A DNA stretch of 52,650 bases from Acidimicrobiales bacterium (GCA_035533095.1 DATLUM010000009.1:1-52650); one strand, 5' to 3'; counted from the first letter of the stretch, positions 8,540 through 17,437 are shown. The notes: generated from the letters alone by a model not told the origin. Program-made: numbers and translations.

Positions 8540-9778
8540 TCAGGCAGCCGCGACGGTCGGGGCGTCCGAAATGACCTTTGCCTGACGGCGCATGCTCGCC
8601 AGCAGCCGCGGAGCTGTCACCGCGAGGATCGCCACCTGGAGGAGGCCCGCGACGAGAAACGTCTCTCTCACGCCGATCTCGCCGACCATGATTCCGCCGA
8701 GCAGGCTTCCCAACGGGATGGCCGTGAGCACTGCCATCTGGTAGGAGCTCGCCACCCTGCCTTGGAGGTCGGGCGGGACGATCGCCTGGCGCAACGACCT
8801 GGCGGAGATGTTTCCCACGACGACCCCCGCCGCTTCGAGCGCCAGGGCGCCGCCGGCGGTCACCGGGGAGTGGGTGATCGACATCACCGGATACGCGGCG
8901 CTCGCCGCCAAGCCTGCCGCGATGATGCTCCACCCGCTTCCGAGGCGTGCGTGGATCTGGTTGGCGGCCACCGCAGCTATGGCCGTGCCGACGGCGCTGA
9001 CGCCGAGGAGCAGTCCGAAGCCTGACCTCGTCATGTGAAGGTCTTGTGTGGCGTAGAGCACGATCACTCCCAGGACGAGCGCCTGGCAGAAGGCGAAGGA
9101 CGCGATGAGTCCTGTGAGCATGCGCAGCAACGGAAGCCTTGCGAACCATCGAAGACCGTCGCGCAGGTCCGCCCCGAAGGAGGTGTTTGTGCCTACCGAC
9201 CGGTTGTCCGGAACCGCCCGGTTCAACATGCCGGCCGAAGCAGCGAACGTCGCCGCGTCCGCGATGAATGGAAGCGCCGCGGTCGCGGCGAACAGGATTC
9301 CCCCCAGTGCCTGCCCGGCGATTTCCTGGGCGACTGTCTGCACCGTGAGCAGGTTGGCATTCGCCTTGACCAGAAGCCGCGGCTTCACGATGGAGGGGAG
9401 GGTCGCACTGGCGGTGATGTCGAACACCACGCTCAGGCCGCGCAGGAGGAACACCGCCGCGTACAGCATCGGCAGGCTGTCCCAACCGCGCAGGATCGCC
9501 ACTCCGAAGGCCGCCAGGATCGAGAAACGGACAAGCTCGAGCCCGACCAGCAGGCGGCGCCGGTTCGTCCGGTCGGCGAGGGTTCCCGCCGGCAGCGCGA
9601 CGAGTAGGGCCGGGACGGCGCCCGCGATCGCGACGCCGGCAATCAGCACGGCGTTGTGGGTGAAGTTCAGGGCCAGGAGGGGAAAGCCGACGAGGACCAT
9701 GCCGTCGCCGAGCGACGAGGTACCCGCGGCGGTCCATACACGCCAGAAGCGACTTTCCAGCCTCGGTGGGTAATGCAT
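8540..9778 (-). CDS. MFS exporter
   Basis: A 412-residue membrane protein with about 12 hydrophobic segments. The segment between helices 2 and 3 reads PAGTLADRTNRRRLLVG, the MFS motif A (G-x-LaDR-x-GRR). The N-terminal MHYPPRLESRFWRVWTAAG matches drug or siderophore exporters of the MFS_3 (EntS-like) group. The ATG at 9778 opens the conserved region. No neighbour indicates a substrate. A strong hairpin in its leader (9824-9869) suggests control at the RNA level. Confidence 0.82.
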   Translation of the reverse strand: MHYPPRLESRFWRVWTAAGTSSLGDGMVLVGFPLLALNFTHNAVLIAGVAIAGAVPALLVALPAGTLADRTNRRRLLVGLELVRFSILAAFGVAILRGWDSLPMLYAAVFLLRGLSVVFDITASATLPSIVKPRLLVKANANLLTVQTVAQEIAGQALGGILFAATAALPFIADAATFAASAGMLNRAVPDNRSVGTNTSFGADLRDGLRWFARLPLLRMLTGLIASFAFCQALVLGVIVLYATQDLHMTRSGFGLLLGVSAVGTAIAAVAANQIHARLGSGWSIIAAGLAASAAYPVMSITHSPVTAGGALALEAAGVVVGNISARSLRQAIVPPDLQGRVASSYQMAVLTAIPLGSLLGGIMVGEIGVRETFLVAGLLQVAILAVTAPRLLASMRRQAKVISDAPTVAAA

Positions 9779-9823
9779 GGGGGTCTGCGTGGATCCTCTT
9801 GTTTGGTGCTTCCGCCGAATAAA

Positions 9824-9869
9824 GCCCGACCGGCGTCGACATATGTCTCAAGGTCGTCGCCGGCCGGGC
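9824..9869 (-). promoter_or_regulatory. leader hairpin of the MFS exporter gene
   Basis: On the minus strand GCCCGGCCGGCG pairs with CGCCGGTCGGGC in a 12-bp stem with one G-U pair and a 22-base loop, followed by TTTATTC. On the plus strand the same position is an A-C mismatch, so the fold favours minus-strand RNA, the leader of the exporter gene that starts 45 bp on. It could be an attenuator. Confidence 0.45.
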
Positions 9870-9898
9870 CGATTGTTTGATTTGGGATACCACGGTCA

Positions 9899-10041
9899 GT
9901 TGCCTGCCAGCGCCGGACCGTGCTCAGCAAAGGGGTGCTGGGGTCTGCCAACTAGGCAGACCTCAGCCCCAAGTCCAAGACTTGCGGGTCATTTGGTCGG
10001 GACACCTCCCTTCCGTGCTCAGCTGTGGGTGTTGCCTGCCA
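9899..10041. repeat. two 11-mers in A-B-B-A order around a hairpin
   Basis: GTTGCCTGCCA occurs at 9899-9909 and 10031-10041; CCGTGCTCAGC at 9918-9928 and 10013-10023. All four are in the same orientation, and the order is A-B, hairpin, B-A. They fill most of the 425-bp gap (9779-10203) between the exporter and the GGDEF-EAL gene. A small CAAGTC/GACTTG hairpin lies at 9970-9984. No coding frame of note was found in the gap. Confidence 0.5.
9937..9967. other. strong 13-bp hairpin in the gap before the GGDEF-EAL gene
   Basis: GCTGGGGTCTGCC (9937-9949) pairs with GGCAGACCTCAGC (9955-9967) across the 5-base loop AACTA, with a single G-T pair. No T-run follows on either strand, so it is not a standard terminator. 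It sits at the centre of the A-B-B-A repeat arrangement. Confidence 0.6.
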
Positions 10042-10203
10042 CCACTGAGGGTAAGGGTTGACTTCCGGTTTTTCCAGGGGGCAGATAGCAAGAAAACGGC
10101 GTGAAAGGGATTGTTGTGACGTCGTTGATAAGAAATTGGTGAAGGCCTAGTTTTATCGGGCCGATACATGACCCGAATCCGCGCCAAGGGGCGGGAGGGG
10201 CAA

Positions 10204-12765
10204 TTGAGCACTACCCAACCGGACAGTCGCAGCGAGGAGGCCCGGCCCCGGCCGGGTCAGGTGCGCGTCTGGTCGTACATCGCGGCGGTCTGCGTAGCAG
10301 CCGGAGTACTCGGGTACTTAGCAGTGAGCACGGTCCAACCACTGCACATTCACCCGCTGGTGCCTTGGCCGGCGATCGCCGTTGCGCTCGCCCTTTCGCT
10401 GGTCTTCCCGGTCCAATTCCACATCGGCAACCAGACCATGAGCCAGGATCTTCTCAGCCTGGTTTTGGTCCTCGGCGCGATTACCACCACCCCTTCAACC
10501 TTGTTGCTTGCCCAGATGCTGGCGATCGGCGTCGCTGCTTACAAGCTTCGCTGGACTCCGAACAGGACACTGTTCAACGCCGCCAGCTCCGTCCTGGCCG
10601 CATCCCTAACCCTGTTGGCGTTGCATCCGATGATTGGTGGGTCGTCTCCCGATCACGTCTCCACCTGGCCGGCGTTGATTGGTCTCATGTTCCTTTTCGA
10701 GGCCGTCACATTCGTGATAGTCCTCGGTGTGGTGACGCTGAGTACTGGGGTGCCAGAGGTCAGTTACCTGAAGAGTATGGGCACCCAGTACGCGGTGTTC
10801 CTTCCTCTGAACGCCGGGCTGGGGATCCTCGCGGTGACCCTGGCATGGATCCAACCGTGGGCTCTGATTCTCCTCGCAGGCCTCGGTCTCGCCATCGCCG
10901 TCTGGTACCGCAAGGCCAACAAGATCCACAACCGTTTCGCCGATCTCCAGAAGCTTTACGGCTTCACCATGCGGCTCTCGGGATCGGACGACGCGCGGGA
11001 GCTCTTGTCGAACGCGCTCGAGGAATCCAAGAGCTTGCTGCACTGCCAGTACGCGGGCGCCTACCTCCCCGAGGGCGAAGGCTCGGTGTACGTGCGCTAC
11101 GAGGTCGAAGCGTCGGGGCGCATATCGCGTTCGCCGATCGAGATGCCCTCGGAGCTGCAGGTCCTGCTCCAAGAAGGGTCGTCGCTTCTGATCCCGCGGG
11201 GGAAGCCCACGCCCCTCGCTGTCATCCTCGGCCTCGGCGACCTTCTCGCCGCTCGCCTCGAGTTCGGTGACGGCCGCTCGGGGGCGTTGGTGCTCGGTGA
11301 CCGCGAAGGTCGCCTTGCTACCTTCGACGGCGAGGACCAGCGGCTCCTCGAGGCACTTGCGGCCAACATGGGCACCGCCCTCACGAGTAGCCGCCGCCTC
11401 GACAAGCTGCGGTCCGAGATGGACCTGCGCGAGTACGAGGCCCGCCACGACAAGCTGACCGGGCTCGCCAACCGGTCCTCTTTCACCAACTGGCTGCAGT
11501 CGGGCCTGGAGCGCAGGCAGAGGAACGAGCTTCTCGCCGTCGTGCTCATGGACCTCGACGGCTTCAAGGAGATCAACGACACGCTCGGTCACCACATCGG
11601 CGACGAGATTCTCCAGGAGACCGCGCGCCGGGTACGCGGCCCTTCGGCCGACACCCGCCTGGCCGCTCGGCTGGGCGGCGACGAGTTCGCCATTCTGATC
11701 CCGCTGGCCTCATCGACGGACGAGGTCATCCGGGCCGCCGAGGCTGCCATCTCCTCGGTGGCGTCCCCGATCTCCGTCGGCGGCGTCGTCCTCGAAATGC
11801 GGGCGAGCGCCGGCCTCGCACTCGCGCCTCTGCACGGCACCGACCCCACGTCGCTTCTCAAGCGGGCCGAGGTCGCGATGTACGAGGCGAAGCGGTCGCA
11901 TCGGGGCCTGGTGACGTACGACCCGTCCATCGACCACAACACCACCCGCCGGCTGCAGCTCGCCACCGAGCTGCGCAGGGCCATCGCGGCCGACGAGCTC
12001 GAGGTCTACTACCAGCCGGTCGCTGACCTCCGTTCGGGCGACGTCCGCGGCTTCGAGGCACTGCTTCGCTGGCGCCACGACCATTACGGCAGCGTCAGCC
12101 CCAATGAGTTCATCCCCGTCGCCGAGCAGACCGGCATCATCGGGGAGCTCACGTGGTGGGTGCTCGACAAGGCGCTGCGCCAGCTGCGCAAGTGGCACGA
12201 GGACGGCTACGACTTCCACGTAGCCGTGAACCTCTCGGCGCGCAGCCTCCTCGACGGCGGGTTGGTCTCACGGCTGCGGCAGATGCTCGAGGATCTTCGG
12301 GTCCGACCGGGCACTCTCACCCTGGAGATCACCGAGTCCTCCATCATGCTGGAGCCCGAACGGTCCGAGAAGGTGCTCGAGAGCCTCGCTGAGCTCGGCG
12401 TCAAGATCGCGATCGACGACTACGGCACCGGCTACTCCTCGCTATCGCGCCTGCAGCGGCTTCCGGTGACGACCGTCAAGATCGACCGCTCGTTCGTCAT
12501 GCACATGTGCGCCGAATCCAAGGACGAGGCCATCGTGCGCGCGACGATCGAACTGGCCCGCAATCTGGGGCACGTTGTGGTCGCCGAAGGCGTCGAAGAT
12601 CTCAGCACCTGGGAACGCCTCGCGGAGCTCGGATGCGACCAGGCGCAGGGCTACTACCTGTCCCCGCCGATCCCGGCCGAGGAGTGCCGGCTCTGGCTGC
12701 ACAGCCGTGAGTCCTCGCGCCTTGCACCCGTGCGCCACCTCTGGAGCGTCTCGCAGGGCGCTTGA
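10204..12765 (+). CDS. membrane GGDEF-EAL protein (cyclic-di-GMP synthesis/breakdown)
   Basis: Controls the second messenger c-di-GMP at the inner face of the membrane. The N-terminal 250 residues form several membrane helices, followed by a GAF-like sensor region (about 255-400), GGDEF (about 410-570) and EAL (about 585-835). The cyclase site reads LGGDEF; no RxxD inhibitory site is visible before it. The EAL site keeps EALLRW, NLSARSL, EITESS, IDDYGTGYSS, KIDRSF and VAEGVE, so both activities look intact. Start: a TTG at 10204 directly after GGGAGGGG is preferred; an in-frame ATG at 10168 adds 12 basic residues and has no clear ribosome-binding site. It is convergent with the acetyltransferase gene. 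Confidence 0.92.
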   Translation: MSTTQPDSRSEEARPRPGQVRVWSYIAAVCVAAGVLGYLAVSTVQPLHIHPLVPWPAIAVALALSLVFPVQFHIGNQTMSQDLLSLVLVLGAITTTPSTLLLAQMLAIGVAAYKLRWTPNRTLFNAASSVLAASLTLLALHPMIGGSSPDHVSTWPALIGLMFLFEAVTFVIVLGVVTLSTGVPEVSYLKSMGTQYAVFLPLNAGLGILAVTLAWIQPWALILLAGLGLAIAVWYRKANKIHNRFADLQKLYGFTMRLSGSDDARELLSNALEESKSLLHCQYAGAYLPEGEGSVYVRYEVEASGRISRSPIEMPSELQVLLQEGSSLLIPRGKPTPLAVILGLGDLLAARLEFGDGRSGALVLGDREGRLATFDGEDQRLLEALAANMGTALTSSRRLDKLRSEMDLREYEARHDKLTGLANRSSFTNWLQSGLERRQRNELLAVVLMDLDGFKEINDTLGHHIGDEILQETARRVRGPSADTRLAARLGGDEFAILIPLASSTDEVIRAAEAAISSVASPISVGGVVLEMRASAGLALAPLHGTDPTSLLKRAEVAMYEAKRSHRGLVTYDPSIDHNTTRRLQLATELRRAIAADELEVYYQPVADLRSGDVRGFEALLRWRHDHYGSVSPNEFIPVAEQTGIIGELTWWVLDKALRQLRKWHEDGYDFHVAVNLSARSLLDGGLVSRLRQMLEDLRVRPGTLTLEITESSIMLEPERSEKVLESLAELGVKIAIDDYGTGYSSLSRLQRLPVTTVKIDRSFVMHMCAESKDEAIVRATIELARNLGHVVVAEGVEDLSTWERLAELGCDQAQGYYLSPPIPAEECRLWLHSRESSRLAPVRHLWSVSQGA

Positions 12766-12777
12766 CCTGCTTCCGGC

Positions 12778-13803
12778 TCAGACCGGCTGGGCCAGGGCCA
12801 AAGACGCAGCCGTGACGATGTCGTGCACGGCAGCCGCCAGAAGATCCCGGGTGGCATTGGGCAGGACGGATGCAGCCGCCTCGCTGGCCATCGTCACCCT
12901 TAGGACTCCCGGCTCCTCGAACACGGTCGTCGCGCCGGCCTTGGCGAACACCGCCCGCATGGGCACGTTGTCGTCGAGGACGTGAGCGACCAACCTGCTC
13001 ACTCCCGCTTCGACGGCGGCTACTCCTATCGCGCCGAGGAGCAGAGTGGCGAGGCCGCGACCGTGATGCGACTCAGCGGTGCCGAACGCCACCTCCGCGA
13101 GATCGTGTGTGTTCGTCCGGACGAACCGCGCCGACGCGAGGCCCTCGTGCGGCTCGGTGGCATCCAGCACCACCCATGCGAAGTGGTCGATGTAGTCGAT
13201 GTCTGTCAGGTACTCGATGGTGGCTTCTGACGGCGTGCCGACGGAGAAGAACCGGCGCCTGAGAGAGTCCTGCGAGAAGTGCGCCACGACGGATCGGAAG
13301 ACTGCGCGGTCTTGCGGGAGCAGCGGGCGGATCCAGACCGGGGTCCCGTCTTTCAGCGTGGCTGGCACCGGTCTCAGGTCGCGGGCAAGCCGGGCACTCG
13401 CGAGCCGCCCGAGTCGGTCTCGCACGGCTGGCACGGACATGAGCAGGTCGAGCGCAGCCCGGTCGCCCACCGCCAGCAACGAAGGAGCGGTCGCGGTGAG
13501 GGTCGCCACGCGCAATCCGCCCCGCAGGACTGACAGTTCGCCCAGGATCGAACCGGGGTTCGCGTCGGCGAGGTGGTGTGGCTCGGCGCCCGCCCCCGGT
13601 CGAGTCGACCGCCTGGTGACGGCGACCGCGCCTTCGACGAGCAGCCCGAACGTGTCGCCCGGTTCACCTTCGCGCAGGAGCACCTCTCCGGCTTGTGCCT
13701 CCCGCCACCACATGCGCCTGGCGGCAGGGGCTAGTTCCGTAATCGTCGCGCCTTCGAGGATCGGCAGGGACGCCAGGCGCGCCGGGTCGACCGGAGAGCT
13801 CAT
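12778..13803 (-). CDS. cyclic-nucleotide-gated GNAT acetyltransferase (Pat-like)
   Basis: Predicted protein lysine acetyltransferase switched by cAMP, as for mycobacterial Pat (Rv0998/MSMEG_5458), which regulates acyl-CoA synthetases. The length of 341 residues matches that family (about 333). Residues 15-135 are a cNMP-binding domain with the cassette GELSVLRGGLRVATL (E89 and R98 in place). Residues 150-300 are GNAT, with LAEVAF (E236, at the place of the Pat catalytic Glu) and the acetyl-CoA loop ESHHGRGLATLLL. It follows htrA by 30 bp on the same strand and may be co-transcribed. The nearby cyclase could supply the ligand. Targets are not shown by the window. Confidence 0.88.
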   Translation of the reverse strand: MSSPVDPARLASLPILEGATITELAPAARRMWWREAQAGEVLLREGEPGDTFGLLVEGAVAVTRRSTRPGAGAEPHHLADANPGSILGELSVLRGGLRVATLTATAPSLLAVGDRAALDLLMSVPAVRDRLGRLASARLARDLRPVPATLKDGTPVWIRPLLPQDRAVFRSVVAHFSQDSLRRRFFSVGTPSEATIEYLTDIDYIDHFAWVVLDATEPHEGLASARFVRTNTHDLAEVAFGTAESHHGRGLATLLLGAIGVAAVEAGVSRLVAHVLDDNVPMRAVFAKAGATTVFEEPGVLRVTMASEAAASVLPNATRDLLAAAVHDIVTAASLALAQPV

Positions 13804-13833
13804 CCGGCCGGAGCGGTCGAGCCGGCGGTCACC

Positions 13834-15375
13834 CTAGGCGGCCGGTCCGTTCGCCAGTGTGATCGACGCCTGATGGTTCTGCCCCGAAGCGTCGAGCCAG
13901 CCGATGGCGACACTCTGTCCGGGGTGGTACTGGCCGACGAGGGCAGTCAGCGTGTTTGGAGAGTCCACGTTCTTCCCGCCGAGGGAGACGATCGTGTCAC
14001 CGCTTTGCAGACCGGCCTGGGCGGCGGGACCGCTCGGTACCACACCGCTCAGAGTCGCTCCCTGCGACGACGCCCGGGTGTCGACCAGGACACCGAGGAA
14101 CGCTGTCGGACCGATGTGGACCGTCGAGCTCTCTTGGCCCGACCGGATCTGCCCGGCGATCGACATCGCCTGGTTGATCGGGATGGCGAATCCCTGGTTC
14201 CCCTGCGTCTGGAAGGAGAACCCGGCGGACGCCGCCGTGTCCATCCCGACGACCTGACCGGACGAGTTGACCAGCGCGCCACCCGAGTCACCCGGCTGGA
14301 TGTTGGCGTTGGTCTCGATGAGCCCCATGAGCTGCTCGGTGGTTCCGTTCCCCTCGTCGCTGGCCGTGATCGACCGGTTCAACCCGGTGACGGTGCCTTC
14401 GGCGCTGCTCGGTGGCCCCCCGACCCCGCCGGCGTTTCCGAGACCGACGACGCCGTCACCAATGGACACCTTGTCCGAGTTGCCGATCTCGGCCTTCTGC
14501 AGATCTGAGGCACCGCGCAGCTTGATGACTGCGATGTCGTGGGTGCGGTCGTAGCCCACGACGTCCGCCGGGTAGGTCTTCCCGTTGCCCACGTCGGTCG
14601 CCGAGATGGAGGTAGCGCCTGATATGACGTGATTGTTGGTCAGCACGACCCCGTCGGAGGTGAGGACGATGCCCGTCCCGGCAGCCTGGTCGTGCTGGTA
14701 GCTGAGCGACGTGTTGATGTCCACCAGTGCGGGGCTGACCTTGGCCGCGACGGAGGCGGGGTCGATGCTCCCGCCCTGGCCGGAGTTGCCGGAGTTCCCG
14801 ACACCCGAGGGTGCAAGCGCACTCCCTGATCCCGCCGGCGACGGGTTCGCGGTGGATTTCCAGACCCCGTGCCCGATCCCCAGACCGACGAGCACCGCGA
14901 CCACGAGGAGAAGCGCTATGACTGCCCCGGGGAGCGTCTGGCGCGGGCGGGAAGGCCCTGGACGACCCCACGGGGTCGCCCACCCGCTCGGGGAGTGGGG
15001 GCCTGCGGGGCCACCGGCCCAGTCGCCACCCCAACCGCCCGGGGCGGCTCCCCAGCCTCCAGGGGCTCCGCCACCGGCCGAGCCACCCCCGGGCGACCCG
15101 GGGCCCGACGGTGGGGTCCAGCCTCGGGGAGTCCCGCCCCACAAACCGGACTGGGGACCTCCTCCGGGTCCGCCCCAGCCGCCCGGGGTCCAACCACCGG
15201 GCGCGTCGCTCCCTGCTCCGGGGCGCGGTTCCCATGGGGGTGACGGCGAGGCAGGGGGAGGGGGATTCCATTCTCCGCCGCTGCTCCAAGGTGAAGCGCC
15301 GGCCACCGGCTCCTCCGCCGCGCCGCCGCCAGGCTGGTGCTCGCCGTTCGTACCTGGTTCGTGTGTGTCGTCCAT
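13834..15375 (-). CDS. membrane-anchored HtrA/DegP-type serine protease with PDZ domain
   Basis: Extracytoplasmic quality-control protease, 513 residues. A cytoplasmic Gly/Pro/Trp-rich tail (1-145) precedes one membrane segment (149-170). The trypsin-like domain carries the triad H249 (TNNHVISGA), D280 (RTHDIAVIKL) and S364 (PGDSGGALV). A PDZ domain follows (about 415-510). The proline/glycine tail is common in actinobacterial HtrA proteins. The ATG at 15375 is the first in the frame. It is divergent from the PilT-like gene across 215 bp in which no further gene is evident. Confidence 0.92.
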   Translation of the reverse strand: MDDTHEPGTNGEHQPGGGAAEEPVAGASPWSSGGEWNPPPPASPSPPWEPRPGAGSDAPGGWTPGGWGGPGGGPQSGLWGGTPRGWTPPSGPGSPGGGSAGGGAPGGWGAAPGGWGGDWAGGPAGPHSPSGWATPWGRPGPSRPRQTLPGAVIALLLVVAVLVGLGIGHGVWKSTANPSPAGSGSALAPSGVGNSGNSGQGGSIDPASVAAKVSPALVDINTSLSYQHDQAAGTGIVLTSDGVVLTNNHVISGATSISATDVGNGKTYPADVVGYDRTHDIAVIKLRGASDLQKAEIGNSDKVSIGDGVVGLGNAGGVGGPPSSAEGTVTGLNRSITASDEGNGTTEQLMGLIETNANIQPGDSGGALVNSSGQVVGMDTAASAGFSFQTQGNQGFAIPINQAMSIAGQIRSGQESSTVHIGPTAFLGVLVDTRASSQGATLSGVVPSGPAAQAGLQSGDTIVSLGGKNVDSPNTLTALVGQYHPGQSVAIGWLDASGQNHQASITLANGPAA

Positions 15376-15590
15376 GATCCTCGCCGGCCAGCAGGTAGAT
15401 GGATTGGCCGCTCTTCGAAGCCAGTAAACGGCGTCTAGCTGAGCATTCTATGAAACCGCCCTGAAACTTACGGCAGGCGGAGGACGGCGACCCCGAACTG
15501 AGCGCTCCTGCCAGCACCAAATGCCCTGACCCGGCGTTTTCCCAACCTACTCAGCAGTTGTGTATCGGTTGATGGACCGTTGCGGGCCCT

Positions 15591-16709
15591 ATGACGGCCC
15601 TGCTCGATGATTGGCACATGGCCGTTGAACCCCGTCTTGACGCTTGGCTTTCGGTGCTGCACGAGCGCGAAGGGACGGACATCCTTCTCACCGACGGAGC
15701 GGCACCCCTGCTGCGGGTCGACGGGCGGCTGGCGCCGCTCGAGGACGCGGAGCCCCTCTCCGGGGAGGAGATCGAGGCGATCGCCCGGGCGCAGATCAAG
15801 GACCAGTACGGCGACAGGGTCCACCTCGGCCGGGAGGTCGACTTCTCCTTCTCGTGGCGGAACAAGGCACGCATCCGTGCGAACGCGTTCTACCAGCGCG
15901 GGGCGTGCTCTCTGTCGTTGAGGCGCATCCCGATGGAGATCCCGAGTCCGGTCGAGCTCGGCCTACCACCAGTGCTGTCGGGCATCCTGCGCAACCCGAG
16001 CGGCCTCATCCTGGTGACCGGGCCGACCGGGTCGGGCAAGTCGACGTCGATGGCTTCCATGATCGACGTCCTGAACCACAACCGTGCCTGCCACATCGTC
16101 ACCATCGAAGACCCGATCGAGTACCTCCACGACAACCATATGTCGGCGGTTTCGCAGCGTGAGGTGGGCTCCGACACCGAGTCCTTCGACGCCGCGCTCA
16201 GGTCGGTCCTGCGCGAGGACCCCGATGTCGTACTCGTCGGCGAGATGCGCGACCTCGAGAGCATCGCCGCAGCCCTGACGATCGCCGAGACCGGTCACCT
16301 GGTCATCACCACGCTTCACACCAACGACTCGGCCCAGGCCATCGACCGGATCATCGACGTCTTCCCCGCCGACCGCCGACCACAGATCCAGCTTCAGCTC
16401 GCCGGCACCCTGCTCGCGGTGCTCTACCAGCGCCTCGTGCCGAAGATTGGCCACGGCCTGGTCGCCGCCTACGAACTGATGGTCGGCATCCCCGCCGTAC
16501 GCAACCTCGTCCGTGAAGGCAAGACCCGCCAGCTGCGCAACGTCGTCGCGACCCACAAGGCCGACGGCATGCAGACTCTCGAGACGGCCCTCACGGAGCT
16601 GATCCAGGCCGGCGTCATCGACTACCAAACTGCAGTCGACGCCAGCCTTTACCCGCAGGACATCCCTAAGCCGAGACCGCAGCCGGTGCCGGTCGACGGC
16701 GCGGCGTGA
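15591..16709 (+). CDS. PilT-like type IV pilus retraction ATPase
   Basis: A hexameric secretion/pilus ATPase acting at the inner membrane face. The 372 residues show Walker A GPTGSGKST (K150), the Asp-box region TIEDPIEYLH, Walker B VVLVGEMRD and the His-box HLVITTLHTNDS, all typical of PilT/PilU. Length fits the family. Two starts are possible: ATG 15591 or ATG 15618; neither has a strong ribosome-binding site. No other pilus gene is nearby, so its partner system must be encoded elsewhere. The stop overlaps the next start (TGATG). Confidence 0.88.
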   Translation: MTALLDDWHMAVEPRLDAWLSVLHEREGTDILLTDGAAPLLRVDGRLAPLEDAEPLSGEEIEAIARAQIKDQYGDRVHLGREVDFSFSWRNKARIRANAFYQRGACSLSLRRIPMEIPSPVELGLPPVLSGILRNPSGLILVTGPTGSGKSTSMASMIDVLNHNRACHIVTIEDPIEYLHDNHMSAVSQREVGSDTESFDAALRSVLREDPDVVLVGEMRDLESIAAALTIAETGHLVITTLHTNDSAQAIDRIIDVFPADRRPQIQLQLAGTLLAVLYQRLVPKIGHGLVAAYELMVGIPAVRNLVREGKTRQLRNVVATHKADGMQTLETALTELIQAGVIDYQTAVDASLYPQDIPKPRPQPVPVDGAA

Positions 16710-17437
16710 TGCCCAGCGGGCCGGTAGGGCAGCGCTCAGCGCTGCCCTACCAAATCCTCGCCGGCGTCGAGCCCGTGAGCGGCGGGTGGCTCGTCGCCCC
16801 CGGGAACCTGCAGGGGATATCTCTGGCTCCCCAGCCCGCATACGTGCTCGGAAGCCTGGCGGAGGTGTTGGATTACCGGCCGTCGTTCAGCGTTGTGGCG
16901 CTGCACGCTCCAGTAGGCACCCAGGAGAAGCCCAACGAGGACCGCTCCTGCGACACCACCGCCCGTGAGTTGCTCGGTCGCCGCCGCGCTGCGGCAGTCC
17001 GGGCGCCGTCGAAGGCGCTTCTCGAGGCGACCAGCCTCGAGGAGGCACAGCGGATCGACCCCAGCGTCGACATCGTCCGCTGGCGGTCGCTTTCGAAGGC
17101 CACAGAGTCGATCCGCGAGGTGCAGTCCTGGCGCCAGCGAGCCGTCTGGGAGGTGAACCCCGAGTTGTCGTTCCGGCAGATGAACGACGGCAAGGATCTC
17201 ACCTACGGGCGCCGCACCATTTTGGGCCGCCAGGAGCGGATCGAACTTCTCGTCCACAAGCTGCCCGGTGCGGAGCGCGTGCTCGCCGAACGGCCCCGCG
17301 GGGTGCGCGAGGACAAGCTCGTCGACGCCCTGTCGGACCTGTGGACCGCCCGTCGCGTGATCGCTCACGCCATCTCACGGGCTGCGGATCCTCCCGTATG
17401 GGACGAGGACGGAGTGCGAATGGACATCGTCTTCTAG
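16709..17437 (+). CDS. DUF429-family protein (predicted RNase H-like nuclease)
   Basis: 242 residues. ILAGVEPVSGGWLVAP aligns with the opening strand of DUF429 proteins (usually VDGCRGGW), VWEVNPELSFRQMN with the family's VYEVHPE-LSF motif, and EDKLVDALSDLWTARR with its C-terminal DDxLDAxAAAWTA motif. DUF429 is linked by fold to RNase H-like nucleases, but no activity is established; the first acidic residue here is Glu in place of the common Asp. The ATG overlaps the pilT stop by one base, so the two are probably translated together. A 13-bp perfect hairpin lies inside codons 5-15. Confidence 0.75.
   Translation: MPSGPVGQRSALPYQILAGVEPVSGGWLVAPGNLQGISLAPQPAYVLGSLAEVLDYRPSFSVVALHAPVGTQEKPNEDRSCDTTARELLGRRRAAAVRAPSKALLEATSLEEAQRIDPSVDIVRWRSLSKATESIREVQSWRQRAVWEVNPELSFRQMNDGKDLTYGRRTILGRQERIELLVHKLPGAERVLAERPRGVREDKLVDALSDLWTARRVIAHAISRAADPPVWDEDGVRMDIVF
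16723..16751 (+). other. perfect 13-bp hairpin inside the start of the DUF429 gene
   Basis: GGTAGGGCAGCGC (16723-16735) and GCGCTGCCCTACC (16739-16751) flank a 3-base loop, TCA. It begins 13 bases after the pilT stop. No T-run follows. It falls in codons before the conserved DUF429 core, so it could cap the pilT message or control entry into the DUF429 gene. Confidence 0.7.

Noticed and set aside
8448-9893. Minus-strand open frame of 481 codons overlapping the MFS exporter in another frame
   Set aside because: Arg/Pro/Gly-rich with no helices, while the overlapping frame gives a complete MFS protein and a terminator sits inside the first.
10058-10087. TTGACT with a weak downstream hexamer as a promoter for the GGDEF-EAL gene
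   Set aside because: The -35 is good but no acceptable -10 (CAGATA at best) lies at 17-18 bp; left unannotated.
9779-10203. c-di-GMP riboswitch before the GGDEF-EAL gene
   Set aside because: The conserved GEMM core and tetraloop-receptor sequences were looked for and not found; the structure present does not match.
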